From assembly GCA_001986395.2 (NCBI GenBank), contig MQVO02000044.1:114479-178478 (forward strand): a DNA stretch of 64,000 nt, given 5' to 3'. This document shows, one piece after another, positions 43,330 to 54,189 of this stretch; positions within the stretch are counted from its first letter, which is position 1, and each line of letters starts with the position of its first letter. The notes beneath the pieces are model-generated. The model was not told the DNA's origin, made no database searches, and saw only the letters and a program-made list of their open reading frames with translations. The translations under genes and the position numbers were made by a program. The stretch is from Irpex lacteus (lineage: Eukaryota > Basidiomycota > Agaricomycetes > Polyporales > Irpicaceae).

Positions 43330-46030
43330 CCAAGCGGCATAGGTTGAGCCCGTGCGCGGGTGCTTTGGCTTGCGAGGGGAGGTATGGGGTTGAGTGGCGA
43401 GGCGTGAGCACGCCTAAAGCATTCGTACGTGCACCTTAGGACCAGGGGCAGAAGTTGAGAAGAGAGCTGGAAGTCGACAGGGAGAGGGAACGAGAGTGGC
43501 GGCGGCGGGAGCATCAGTGGTCTTCGTAGGCGAGGTACCGTATTGATTGAGTGGTGAGGGACAGGTTATTCCCAAGGCTGAGAGTGACATCCGCACGCGC
43601 ACCTTAGAGCCAGATGCAGGAGTTGAGAAGGGGCCTTACAAGCATCTAGGAACGAGAGTGGCGGCTGCGAGAGTGACGTGTGGAGTTGAGTGGCGAGTCG
43701 CAGGTTATGTCCAAGGCTGTGGACGACATCCACACGTGCACCTCAAAGCCAGATGAACGAGTTGAGGCAGGGGATAGCAAGTCAACAGAGAGAGGGAATG
43801 AGAGCAGTGGTGGCAGCATCACGTCAGGTGGCGAGGGTGATCGTGGTCGTGTTTCAAGGTAGGGTTCAAATTTTCCTCCTGCGCGAGTGTCGTTTATAGG
43901 GAGCTATACTACGATGACGGTAGTGACAGAAGGGAGGCGCAGCATGTATTGGTTAGTCGAGTGAGGGATACTGATTTGGAGACTACACACCTTGTACGAC
44001 ACTCGATCCTTCACATAAAACATTGCCTCTCTTTCGTTTTCCGTCGTCGCGCCAGGTGGGATTATGTACCGCGGTGAGGCGCAGTGCGAGCATAATTCGT
44101 CTGCGTGGCGTTGATCTTCGCATCATGCATGTGAGGTGTCGTGGGTGTTTGCGTAGCGGGGCGTAGGTACGTCGAAGGATGTCGTCCGCACGTACACGTC
44201 AGAGCCAGCTGCAGAAGTTGAACGTTGAGAAGGCGCTTGACAGTCGAGGATGGGGGGGGGACGAGATTCAGCGGTGGGAGCGCAAATGACCCTCGCATGC
44301 GAGGTACGCGACGGATTTGGGTGGCGAGTCACGCGTACGTTCAAGGAAGAGGACGTCCGTACGGAGACCTCAGAATCAGATGCAGTAGTTTATGACGGGG
44401 CTGACAAGTCGACGGAGAGGGGCAGCGATGGTTGTGGGGGCGGCATCACAGTCAGAGGGTCGCAAGACGAAAGGAGACGCATATGTTGGTTAGTCGGGCG
44501 AGGGATACAGCGTGGAAAACTACACACCTCATGACATAGATGTTCGAGCCGTCACCTCATGAAAGTCCTAGCTATCGTTCCCGCCTCCTCCATCGCGCTA
44601 CGTTGCGTCTTATACGGTTGTGAACTCGGGGCAAGAGAAGGTACCGCAGTATTGTGATGCAGGAGGGTCGTAGCCAAGCTAGATGGGTGAGGCGTAGTGT
44701 AAACACAGGTCGTCTGCATGGCGGCGGTCTTCGCAGGTGAGGTACCGTGTCGTCCTGAATGGCGAGTTGCGGGCAGGCATGTCCAAGACAGAGCATGTGC
44801 ACCTTAGAGCCAGCCAGACGAGTAGAGGAACGGGCTAGCAAGTCGACAGAGAGAAGTAAGGAGGGCGGCGGTGGGAGCAAGCAGTTTTCGCATGCGAAGT
44901 ACCGTATCGTTTTGAATGGCGAGTCGGTCGGATGATGTCGTCCGTAGCGCCACGTAAAGGGGAGCGAGCTGGCACCACGTAAAGGGGAGCGAGCTGGCAC
45001 CACGTAAAGGGGAGCGAGCTGGCACCACGTAAAGGGGAGCGAGCTGGCACCACGTAAAGGGGAGCGAGCTGGCACCACGTAAAGGGGAGCGAGCTGGCAC
45101 CACGTAAAGGGGAGCGAGCTGGCACCACGTAAAGGGGAGCGAGCAGGCAAGTGGACAGAGACAGACTAGGCGGGTGGTGAGGGATGTATCTGTTGTCTGT
45201 TGTCTGTTACGTGTGTCGAGCTCCAGGTTCATGGTTAATAGTGGTGACGCAAGAAGGGAGGGAAGTGGTGTCATGATCATGGGTATTGGTGAGTAGAGAG
45301 AAGGAGATATTTTATTCTGAGGTGCAGGCCAGGCGACATACCTCGATCCGTCTCAGGCTCATGAAACGTTGCCTCTCTCTCTTTCGTCCTCCGTCCTCCG
45401 TCATCGCTCTGGGTAGGATTATGTACCGCGATGCTTGATATAACGAGAAAGTACCGACTTGCGTGGTAGGTGGGGATCTGCGTGAGATAGGCGTGGGTAT
45501 ATCAAAGAAAGACGGAAGCTGGCGTCGGACGCGTCAAGGCAAGGAGTTGAGAAGGGAGTGGCCAAAGATAGAGGGACGAGAGTGGAGGTACTGTGTGTAT
45601 TTGGGTGGCGAGGCGTAGGTACTTGCACACGTGGTTTGAGGAGAACAGAACGCTTGCAAGGCGACAGGAGAGAAGGAAGGAACGAGAGTGGTGACGGTGG
45701 CGGAACAGTCGTGTGGTGATGGCGAACGTAGTACTTAGTCTACAAGTCAGTGTGTATGAATTACCCGTCGTATAAGTGCCGCGTGTTTATTACAAGATCG
45801 ACTAGGTTCGTGGTAGTAACGGAAGAGGGGAGAGGTCGTATGTATCAGTGAGTCGAGTGAGGAATGCGAAGTCACAGACTACACACCTCGTACAGCACTA
45901 GTACTCCATCTGTCTGGCCTTGGATATCGTTCCAGCTTCCTCCACCGCGCCACGCAAGATTCAGGACGGTCGTGGTTGATACTATGTCTTGTACATGCAG
46001 CGCAGGAGACTTGTAATCAAACCAGACGAG
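43330..46030 (+). repeat. Degenerate ~150-170 bp tandem repeat array (left)
   Basis: A recurring unit contains GTGCACCTTAGAGCCAG, then GAGTTGAGAAGG, AAGTCGACAGAGAGAGGGAA, GAGAGTGG, a GCGGGAGCA block and CGCATGCGAGGTACCG. Copies of the GCACCTTAGAGCC core are seen near 43429, 43596, 43735, 44198, 44362 and 44797. The spacing varies (139-435 bp), so copies are diverged and some are lost. Blocks with CTCTCTTTCGTCCTCCGTC alternate with it. The same unit appears in the opposite orientation at 54.9-58.9 kb. There are no stable open frames. Confidence 0.65.
44951..45144 (+). repeat. 25-bp minisatellite, eight near-perfect copies
   Basis: The 25-bp unit starts CACGTAAAGGGGAGCGAGCT followed by GGCAC. 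It begins at 44951, 44976, 45001, 45026, 45051, 45076, 45101 and 45126; only the last copy departs at its end. Since 3 x 25 is in frame, all three minus-strand frames stay open and produce spurious repeat proteins. There are no spacers. The exact copies contrast with the diverged array around them, so this amplification is recent. Confidence 0.95.
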
Positions 46031-46510
46031 TGAGGCGTGGTGTGGGCACAAGTCATCTGCGTGACAATGGACTTCCTATGTGGGATGCCGTAGAGACACA
46101 GGTAGCGGGTGAGAGAGCTTATGATAGTAGTCGTCGTGCGTGCGAGGTATGTTGAGACGAGATGCAGGAGACGGGCACGGAGTCGACAGAGCGAAAGAAC
46201 AAGAGGTGTGACGATAGTGTTATTGGGGAGGCTGCTATAGTCATCGAGTCGGTTAGGTATGTATGTTGAGTATTGTGCATACAACATAAAAGGTCACGGT
46301 GAAGGTTGTGGAGGGCAGAGCAAAGGCCGTGGTGAAGAGCAGCAAGTCGCGTGTCGTCGTTGCGTCGTAGGCTGATATCCCCAGCAAAGGAAGCTATATT
46401 GTAGTGTAAAGCACACACCTCAACGTCGTCCCATATAATCGTGACCGTGGTCGTCGCTCCCGCCCTGCCATCGATGTCGTCGTCGTCGGCGACACGCGAA
46501 GGACGGTGAT
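46030..46510 (-). repeat. Left arm of a large inverted duplication
   Basis: Read on the minus strand this stretch closely resembles 54190-54690 on the plus strand. Both include GCAGGGCGGGAGCGACGACC, GTGTGTGCT..ACACTACAATATAGCTT, ATAGCAGCCTCCCCAATAAC and TCATTGTCACGCAGACGACT in the same order. It borders the ABC-F gene on its 5' side. Confidence 0.75.
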
Positions 46511-46624
46511 GACGTCGAGGATGGCGGGCACCCCGGACCGCCCAAAATTTATGGGCGCCTCGTAGATCGATAGTGTGCACCGCTCTTTGCTCACCGTCCA
46601 CCACATCCTCCTCCTCATCCCACC

Positions 46625-49233
46625 ATGGCACCCTCCGCATCAAAACAAAAACGACTCGCTGAAAAGGCCGCAAAGCAGGCCGCCAAAGGAAAGGGCGCAT
46701 CGACCACAGACTCGACTGCCACATCTACCTCCACCCCCGCCGATTCTGTCAATGGCAGCGCGACGGGTACTCCGCTTACTAGTCGTTCGGCCGCGGGCAG
46801 CCAGGAGGACCTCACCTCCATGGCAAAGTTGCAGATTGCCACTGATAGGTGAGTTGTTGGAAAACTATATGCTGGCTGGGAACTGACGATGCCTGCAGGA
46901 GCGCTGCTGGTGTCCTCGTTTCCGACGCCAAGGGTCGTGATATCAAGATCGACCAGTACACGCTCTCCTTCCACGGCCGTCTCCTCATCGAAGGCGCAGA
47001 GATTTCTCTCAACTACGGTCAGAGGTACGGTCTGCTCGGTGAGAACGGTTCAGGAAAGGTGCGTTCTCCATCTCCTGCGATCAATCGCGCGACATTAACC
47101 TGTTTCTCAGTCCACGCTCCTCTCCTCCATCGCGGAGCGCGACATCCCCATTCCAGAGCACATCGACATCTACCTCGTGAGCGGCGAAGCCGAGCCCTCC
47201 GACACAAACGCCATCGACTACATCGTCAACTCCGCCAAAGCCAAAGTCGCCCGTCTCGAACAACGCATCGAGGACCTCTCCGTCGCCGAAGAAGTCGACG
47301 AGCTCGCGCTCGACGCAGCCTACGAAGAGCTCGAAGAGCTCGACCCAAACACCTTCGAAGCCAAAGCAGGCTCCATCCTGCACGGTCTCGGCTTCACCCA
47401 AGAAATGATGAAGCGCGCGACGAAAGACATGTCCGGAGGCTGGCGGATGCGCGTCGCCCTCGCGCGTGCGCTCTTCGTGAAACCGCATCTGCTGCTCCTG
47501 GACGAACCGACGAACCATTTGGATCTGGAGGCGGTGGTGTGGCTCGAGGCGTATTTGAGCATGTACAACCATATATTGGTCATCACGTCGCACTCGCAGG
47601 ATTTCATGGATTCGGTGTGTACGAATATTATGGATCTGACGATGCATAAGAAGTTGGTGTATTATGGGGGGAATTATTCGACGTATGTGAGGACGAAGAG
47701 CGAGAATGAGGTTAATCAGATGAAGGCGTATGCCAAGCAGCAGGAGGAGATCGCCCACATCAAAAAGTGCGTCCCTCTCTCTCCTTCCTTCTTCTCTCAC
47801 ATATTTAACTATCCTACTCGTGTAGGTTCATAGCCTCCGCAGGCACGTACGCCAACCTCGTCAAACAAGCCAAGTCGAAGCAGAAAATCATCGACAAGAT
47901 GGAAGCCGCGGGGCTCATCGAGAAAGTCGAGACGCCCCGTCCGCTGCGCTTCAACTTTGAGGACGTGAGCAAGCTGCCGCCGCCCATCCTCGCGTTCAAC
48001 GACGTCGCGTTCTCGTATTCGGGGAAGAAGGAGGATTATCTGTATCAGGGGCTTTCCTTCGGTATCGAGTGCGTCCTTACCAATCACCTCCACTCATCGT
48101 CCTTCTAACTCTACCATACTTAGCATGGACTCCCGCGTAGCCATAGTCGGCCAAAACGGCACCGGCAAGTCCACGCTGCTCAACCTCATCACCGGCGACC
48201 TCCAGCCCTGCGCCGGCACAATCTCGCGACACGTCGGACTCAAGCTCGCCAAGTACTCGCAACACAGCGCGGACCAGCTGCCGTATGATATGTCCCCGAT
48301 TGAGCATTTCCAGAGACTTTATAGTGAGAAGTATCCGGAGAAGGATTTGCAGGCTTGGAGGGCGCAGCTTGGGAGGTTTGGGCTGAGTGGGGGGCATCAG
48401 GTTAGTCCGATTAGGCAGTTGAGTGATGGGTTGCGGAATCGGTAAGTCTAAGTCTGAGTCTCGTTGTCCCCTTTTATCTCAGTTCTTTTTTGAAAAAACT
48501 AAAAAACTGAACGGACGACGCGTGTAGGGTGGTGTTCGCGCAACTTGCGATGGAACACCCGCATATACTGCTGTTGGACGAGCCGACGAACCATCTGGAC
48601 ATGGCGTCGATTGATGCGCTCGCGCAGGCGATCAAGGAGTACGAGGGCGGTGTCGTGATCGTCTCGCACGATTTCCGTGAGTTGTTTTCTGGTTTCTTAT
48701 TTCATTTATTCTCTACTCGTGCTTCGCTGCGTTCACCTGTCGGTGGACTTCATTCCTTCGTTCACCATCCCTATCCTTGGCTCCATCATCATCCGTTCGT
48801 GAATTGTCCCTCTCCTTCGCCATCCTTCATCCTCCTCCACTCGCCATACTCCGTTCGTTTGGTACCTTCCTCCTCGTCGTCCTTCATTCGCCATCCCACT
48901 TCTCTCGCCATCCCACTTCTCTCGCCATCCCACTTCTCTCGCCATCCCACTTCGCTCGCCATCTATCCACCGCCTCGTTCTCCTCCCCTCCCCTTCCCCT
49001 CCCCCTCCATTCACCCTCCGCCCCTAATCCTCCACCCCACTGACACCCACCCCCCAGGCCTCATCTCGCAAGTAGCCCAAGAGCTCTGGGAAGTCAAGGA
49101 CCGCAAGATCAAGAACCTCACGGCGGCGGACATCACGATCGTCGATTATAAGAAGATGCTCGTTAAGAATAGTCAGGCGGCGTTGGAGAAGGCGAAGCTG
49201 TTTAGTAAGACTGCTGCGAAGACCAAGGCGTAG
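46625..49233 (+). CDS. ARB1: ABC-F ATPase, ARB1/ABCF2 type, ribosome biogenesis
   Basis: Seven exons: 46625-46848, 46899-47058, 47111-47766, 47826-48068, 48124-48441, 48528-48676, 49058-49233; 641 aa. A Lys/Ala-rich N-terminus precedes two ATPase domains without membrane helices. Domain 1 has Walker A GENGSGKST, signature MSGGWRMR and Walker [14 protein letters not shown]. Domain 2 has GQNGTGKST, signature LSDGLRNR and [13 protein letters not shown]. The linker with [25 protein letters not shown] is characteristic of ARB1. Yeast ARB1 is essential for 40S and 60S biogenesis and shuttles between nucleus and cytoplasm. In domain 2 the usual Gln of the signature is Leu. The last intron (381 nt) is much longer than the rest and carries a 17-bp minisatellite. 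The gene sits between two arms of an inverted repeat. Confidence 0.95.
48888..48968 (+). repeat. 17-bp minisatellite inside the last ARB1 intron
   Basis: A unit TCGCCATCCCACTTCTC repeats at 48888, 48905, 48922 and 48939, with a decayed fifth copy from 48956. It is pyrimidine-rich and lies in a 381-nt intron rich in CCATC and CCTCC. The intron's length, compared with about 50-90 nt elsewhere in the gene, is explained by this expansion. Confidence 0.85.
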
Positions 49234-49845
49234 GCGTCATCCTGGCGTTGAGGTCCTGACATTGTGACCGTGGACGTCCTGGCGTCGTGACCGTAGTAGT
49301 AGAGGTCCTGGCGTCGTGGTAGAGGTCGTCGTGGTAGATGGTTTTATATCTTTAGCCTCCGTGTAGCTGTTCGCTGTTTGTATTCTGTCCATGTAGCTCA
49401 CACTCAACACATACACACTCGCATACTCGCATGTATCTGTACATCGCACTTACTAGATTGTCTCTCGTACTTCCTTTGCATCCTTTTCCCCCTCGAATTT
49501 AGTTGTTGTTTGCGTACGATCTTCGCGGTGTGTGCGTGTGATGAAGAAGTATGACTGAACATGTATCGTTGACGTTCGAGTCGGTATGATTCTGAACCCG
49601 GGAAGCTATGTTCGCGGTTTGTTGTGTCCCGGTGGGCTATGCGTGAACGCAATGGCATGAATGTACGGTGCCAAATGTGGGATGAGAACAAAGACTTGAA
49701 CTCCGTAACTTTGTAACTTTGTTCCCTACCACCATTACCGCGGTACCGCTCGTGCCACCGCTACTCTCGACGCGTTCTTCGTGTCCCTCGACGCGCATGA
49801 TCAGTACTAGCATCAGTCGTGTACGATTAGGATTGGAGTTCTACG
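49234..49845. other. Intergenic between ARB1 and SRA gene 3
   Basis: The 3' UTR of ARB1 contains a short decayed repeat (GTCCTGGCGTCGTG occurs twice, 49277-49320). No gene is supported. Confidence 0.5.
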
Positions 49846-51133
49846 ATGAGCGACGGGGTGACTGACAAGGAGTGAGTCGTTCGCTGCTAACGAGGAGTGG
49901 CAGCTCACTGCTAAACTCGACGTAGTCCGGCCAACGTCTCAGGACACATACCGTACATCTCAGTCGGCGCGAGGTTCGCCTCTCGGTGTGTCCTCTCCCC
50001 TTCACTCCTCACTCCTCATCTGACCGCTACTCATATGCATATTGATTGACATCGTAGGAAAGAACTAGCAGAAGCACGCGTGCACCCGCCCCTCGAGCAT
50101 GGGATATTCAGAGGTCCTGGTGGGTCGGACGAACCTGCGAAGAGCATCGTGATGGCGAATAGGCCAGAGTATCCGAATGATGATCGGGGGGAGAGGTTGT
50201 GAGTGCTCTACCACAGCATACGCTACTCATTACTTTCAAGATGCTCACACTCCAATCTCTCTCTGCGGTCGTTCGTTTGCAATGATGACACTCCTGTCGT
50301 GAAGTACGTATATTGGCATGGGAGGACACGATGGGCCCGAGGAGGACGCTGAAGATGACGGAAAGGACGGCGAGAAGAGCACGAAACGGAGAAAGAAGAG
50401 GAGGAACGTGAGTCTCTCTCCTCATACACTTCACCGCCCGGTAGTGAGTACCAAGCCTCATCGTTTCGACCCACTGCTACGCGAAACCTCGTCGCTTTTG
50501 CCCGTGATAGACCCACGGCGGCCTACAAACCTCGCACCAGTCCTTCAGCCATCCGATGAACAAGGCCCTCAAGGTTGCAGCCGAGCTAGGGACCCTCGTA
50601 CGCGTTACTCGAGGAGCAGGGGTGTCCGAGTTCGCTCCTTACGAAGGGTAGCTCAACCGCATTTTAGAGTGTGACGTTTGGCAACTGAGTTTCTCACGAA
50701 CACGCAAGGTATCGGTATGATGGGCTGTATTACGTTGAGAACGTGAGTTTTCCGTTTGAGGCTATATCTATCGCATATGAATCGTTTTACTAATGTTCAC
50801 TTGGATTTTAGCCACGGATTGAGATGGGACCTACGGGACAGTTTCGAGTGTGCAAGTTCGACTTTTTGGTACGTTCTCACCTCTCCCCCTTTACTCTCCC
50901 TGCTCCTTCTTTCTCAATCTTCCCACCACACCCGATAACTTACTGACGTCTACCTCACTGGCTGGTCACAGCGCGAACTAGACCGTATACAAGGCCCACT
51001 ACCAAGGGATCGCGGTCCGGAACCTCAGCCAGCGCAGCAGGCATCGCAACCACAACCGAGGTCTCCTCGACTTGGACGAACGAGCGGTTTCTCATTGATT
51101 ACTGGGATTCAGGCTGGTTCAAATAGACGGTGA
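49846..51133 (+). CDS. SRA/YDG-domain protein 3, one intron fewer, longer tail
   Basis: Eight exons: 49846-49871, 49926-49985, 50058-50198, 50305-50407, 50511-50647, 50709-50742, 50812-50868, 50972-51133; 239 aa. Its exon of 137 nt equals exons 5 plus 6 of genes 1 and 2 (63 + 74), an exact intron loss or gain. Motifs: YISVGARFASR, RVHPPLEHGIF, TYIGMGGHDGPEED, HGGLQTSHQSF, TRGAGVSEFAP, YRYDGLYYVEN, GPTGQFRVCKFDF. The charged loop is longer and ends KRRKKRRN. After the SRA domain a Gln/Pro-rich tail and a basic end (SPRLGRTSGF...NRR) are unique to this copy. It should recognise modified DNA; the tail could recruit partners. Confidence 0.87.
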
Positions 51134-51890
51134 TTCATACGGGGTCTGGAGACGAGAAGAGGGCCGTTTACAGAGGATATAGATACGTGAGTTTATCTTC
51201 CGTAGATGGTTTGCTGAGTTCAGTGCTAACTAGCGAGTCATTCTCGAACAGTAGGACGTGTCGTGTAAGATTATTTGTAACGATTTTATACCCTTAAAGA
51301 AGCCTTCTGTGCACTCAGCGATAGTGAGAAGTCGGCGTAAATGACGCCAAGTGCGAAAGGTGAGGATTTCATCTTATGCGGCGAATTGAGAGAACGCGCT
51401 CGAAGCCGGGAGGAAATGGTTAGTCGGTCTCTTGCATTTTGATTCTTCGAACTCGCTAAGCTCACGCTTTATTTTGTACAGCTCCAGGTTAGGAGGCATA
51501 GGCCACATTCTTACGGATCGATACGAAGCATATGCGACTTCCCAGTGCTTTGGATAATGAAGATGCGACGATTATCCTGGCTCGGGCATCATGAAACCGC
51601 CTGGACCTCACGACTATCTTCTACTCTCACGTCACGCCTGTACGAAATCACTCTGGAAATAACAACTTCTGGCCTTATTACACTCGGATCGCCTCACCTC
51701 GTTCTTCTCCGCGCGCGGCTATCCACTTCTGTGACTTCGTCCCTCCAAAAACCGCACTCGACGTCGGTCACCAGGTTACACTTCTCGTTCACACGCCTCA
51801 TAGCGTCTACCAGCTGGCAGATCTCAATATAAGCTACCATGCCTCCCCTCCTTCGCATCTCCTCCTTTCTCTCCCCACTACCTCCCAATC
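51134..51890. other. Intergenic, no recognised gene
   Basis: A 95-codon plus-strand frame at 51545-51832 is open but has no recognisable content and no support from context. It probably holds the promoter of the next gene; CT-rich sequence precedes its ATG. Confidence 0.4.
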
Positions 51891-53419
51891 ATGTCCTGGT
51901 CGGACGCGTCTTCAACTGCCCATCGCGGACTGGTCGCAGCTGTCACAAGATGGTTGCAGTCGCTCGTCGTGGGACCCGACGGCTCACTCTTCGAAACTCG
52001 CATCATCACAAACGACCTCCTGTACGACAACATCTTCGACAACCTTACTGATTCCCCTGCGGCGCTCCTTCGTCTCTCGCGTACATGTCGAGCAGCGCAC
52101 CAGGCCGTGCACGAGTACTTCTCCCGAGCGTACAACATCAACAAGCACCTCGTCCGATTCTTCCTCGACGTCTCTCACGTCCTCCAGTTCCGTTCCCTCC
52201 AGGCACGCACGGCGACTCTCATTTCTGGCTCGCAGGCGTTACAGTTCTTCAATCGGGTCCGGTACGACGACTCCGATCTCGATGTTTACGTCCCGTTCAG
52301 ACACAGACACGAAGTTGGACGGTGGCTTATCGGGCAAGGGTACAGGTTCAGGCCTACGGCGACGCAGAATCCGGTGTTTGAGCTTGCAGCGGATACGAGG
52401 CAGCGGTGGACTGGACCGTGGAGGTATAGGATGCAGGGCGTAGAGGTTGTGTATACGTTCACGAAGCCGGATCCGTGTGCAGTGGACGTCGATGAAGACG
52501 AGGAGGAAGCAAGGGAGCTGAAGGTACAGATTATCGTGGCGAAGAAGTCTCCGATGGCTGCCATCCTTAATTTTCATTCTAGTGCGTGACTACCCTTCTT
52601 CTGTCTGTCTGTCTATTCTAGAACTAACGTCACTACGCCCAGCCCTCGTCTTGAACCTCATCTCCTGGGATCGCGCGTACTCCATGTACCCTCGGGCCAC
52701 CTTCACCAACCGTACCGCACACTTCCTCCGCGACCACCGCTCAGCTTCGAGTGCAGATGTCTCTCGCTACAGCGACATTATCCGCAAATACACCAAACGA
52801 GGATACACGTTCTCCTTCCATCTTCCACGTCACGCAGCTACCGACCCAGCTCTCACCACTCTCCCCCGTCGTCTCGGAGACGGGAACTGCTGGGTGCTCC
52901 CGCTCTCCCAAGAAGGGGTGACACCTCCTCCACCGTTCAACTCCCTCTCTCGCCCACTCACGCGCGATCCATGCTGCTTCTCTATGTGGAAGCTCGACGG
53001 CGACTACGAGAACATAGTAGTGGAGCCGGCTCGTCCGGTGATACCTGCCCATATGGACATACTTACAGCTGCGGTGTGGTTGGCACGTTGGCAGGAGAGG
53101 GCTGCGGCCCCTAGGTTGATTTCGGCCAAGAGGTTGAGAGTCGAGTTCAAGGATTTGGAGGACACGAGGGGAGTGTTGTTTTATGGGTATGTGAAGTTGG
53201 AGGATCAGGCGATTACGTTGAGGGCGGGGAGGCAGAGACGGCGGGTGTCCCGTAATGGGCAGGTTGAGGTTGAATTGTAAGTTGTCTGTCTTCGATGTTC
53301 GTTTATATCGGTGTTGGGCGGGCTAACGTGGTCGTTTATGTCACAGTCTGGATCAGTATTTAGTGGAATCGTGCGAAGAGGGGCTTGAGAGGGAGCAGAC
53401 GTGGTATACATGGAACTGA
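51891..53419 (+). CDS. F-box-like plus nucleotidyltransferase-like protein
   Basis: Exons 51891-52581, 52643-53276 and 53347-53419 give 465 aa. Residues about 45-90 resemble an F-box (LYDNIFDNLTDSPAALLRLSRTCRAAHQAVHEYF). The following part has ATLISGSQALQFFNRVRYDDSDLDVYV, which fits the nucleotidyltransferase-fold signature of a Gly-Ser followed by an Asp-x-Asp about 14 residues later. A Trp-Arg-Tyr-rich middle and a Cys-containing C-terminal half (GDGNCWVLPLSQEG, DPCCFSMWKLDGDYENIVVEP) are not recognised. Similar proteins without assigned function are common in mushrooms as far as I recall. Catalysis is not shown: a third acidic residue cannot be placed. It sits alone in the island between the inverted repeats. 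Confidence 0.7.
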
Positions 53420-54189
53420 ACCAAAAGGTGGTTATCTCGTCGTGCGTCAAGTACTGTGTATGTATGATTTACTCTACCAATGATGCTCCTGGCGAGTGCA
53501 GTCCTTGCTCGACGCGGTTCGCTTCAAGTTGCATGTGCGGGAGCGCGGGGAGCTGAACGCCACCCGTCAATGGGCGTGTCGTAGGTCGCAAACGATTTCT
53601 TTGTTTCGAATCGCGATCCCTAAAGGTAAAGGCTGGTCACATGAATTGTTCATTCGCTCGTTCGAGTTTTCCGCCGGCCAACTCCAACATACTTGGCTCC
53701 AACAGGCTCGTCTCCTTATCGAGAAGTGCGTCACTGCTTGCAAGCTGTTCTACTCCTCGCTATAACTTGTGAACTCTGAGTGGGAAGGGGATCAGAGTGG
53801 ACGCGTATATCTGGTTTTCCAGGCTGAATTCAAACGTGGAGTTCCAGGTTCAGGTTGCCTAGAGACTGACTTGTAACAATTCGTGAGTACGCTGCGACTG
53901 TTATACGATGTTCTAGTTCAGCCAGTGTAGGAGCATGACGCACCGACTATCTCGACGCGATTCTCACTGTCCAACGCGCGTCCGAACACGTGTCTAAAAA
54001 TACCTAAAAATACACTAAAAGCTTGATCATTCTGTAAGCAGCCGAGATGGTAGAGTATTGAGATAGTCACTGATTCAGAGCTCGAGGCGATCGTCGTCGA
54101 CGTCACGGACGAAACGCGCGGTTGTGCGTGTAACGCCACGCGTACTGTCACACTGAGACTCGTGACGTGACTCTGGCAGGCTACTCATC
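53420..54189. other. Intergenic; 3' flank of the previous gene
   Basis: A 90-codon plus-strand frame at 53496-53765 has no recognised domain and is not annotated. Nothing else is supported. Confidence 0.4.

Noticed and set aside
44951..45144. Regular short repeats resembling a CRISPR array
   Set aside because: The repeats are directly adjacent without unique spacers, there are no cas genes, and the setting is a eukaryotic nuclear genome.
44572..45280. Three overlapping minus-strand open frames encoding repeated RSPLRGASSLPFTWCQL-like peptides
   Set aside because: They arise because eight 25-bp units (75 bp per three units) leave all frames open. No start context, splice sites or non-repeat homology support a protein.
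48733..49014. Minus-strand frame with repeated [13 protein letters not shown] peptide
   Set aside because: Shadow of the 17-bp minisatellite in the ARB1 intron.
53496..53765. 90-codon plus-strand frame after the nucleotidyltransferase-like gene
   Set aside because: Reads plausibly in places, but has no homology I can name, no intron support and no promoter; left as intergenic.
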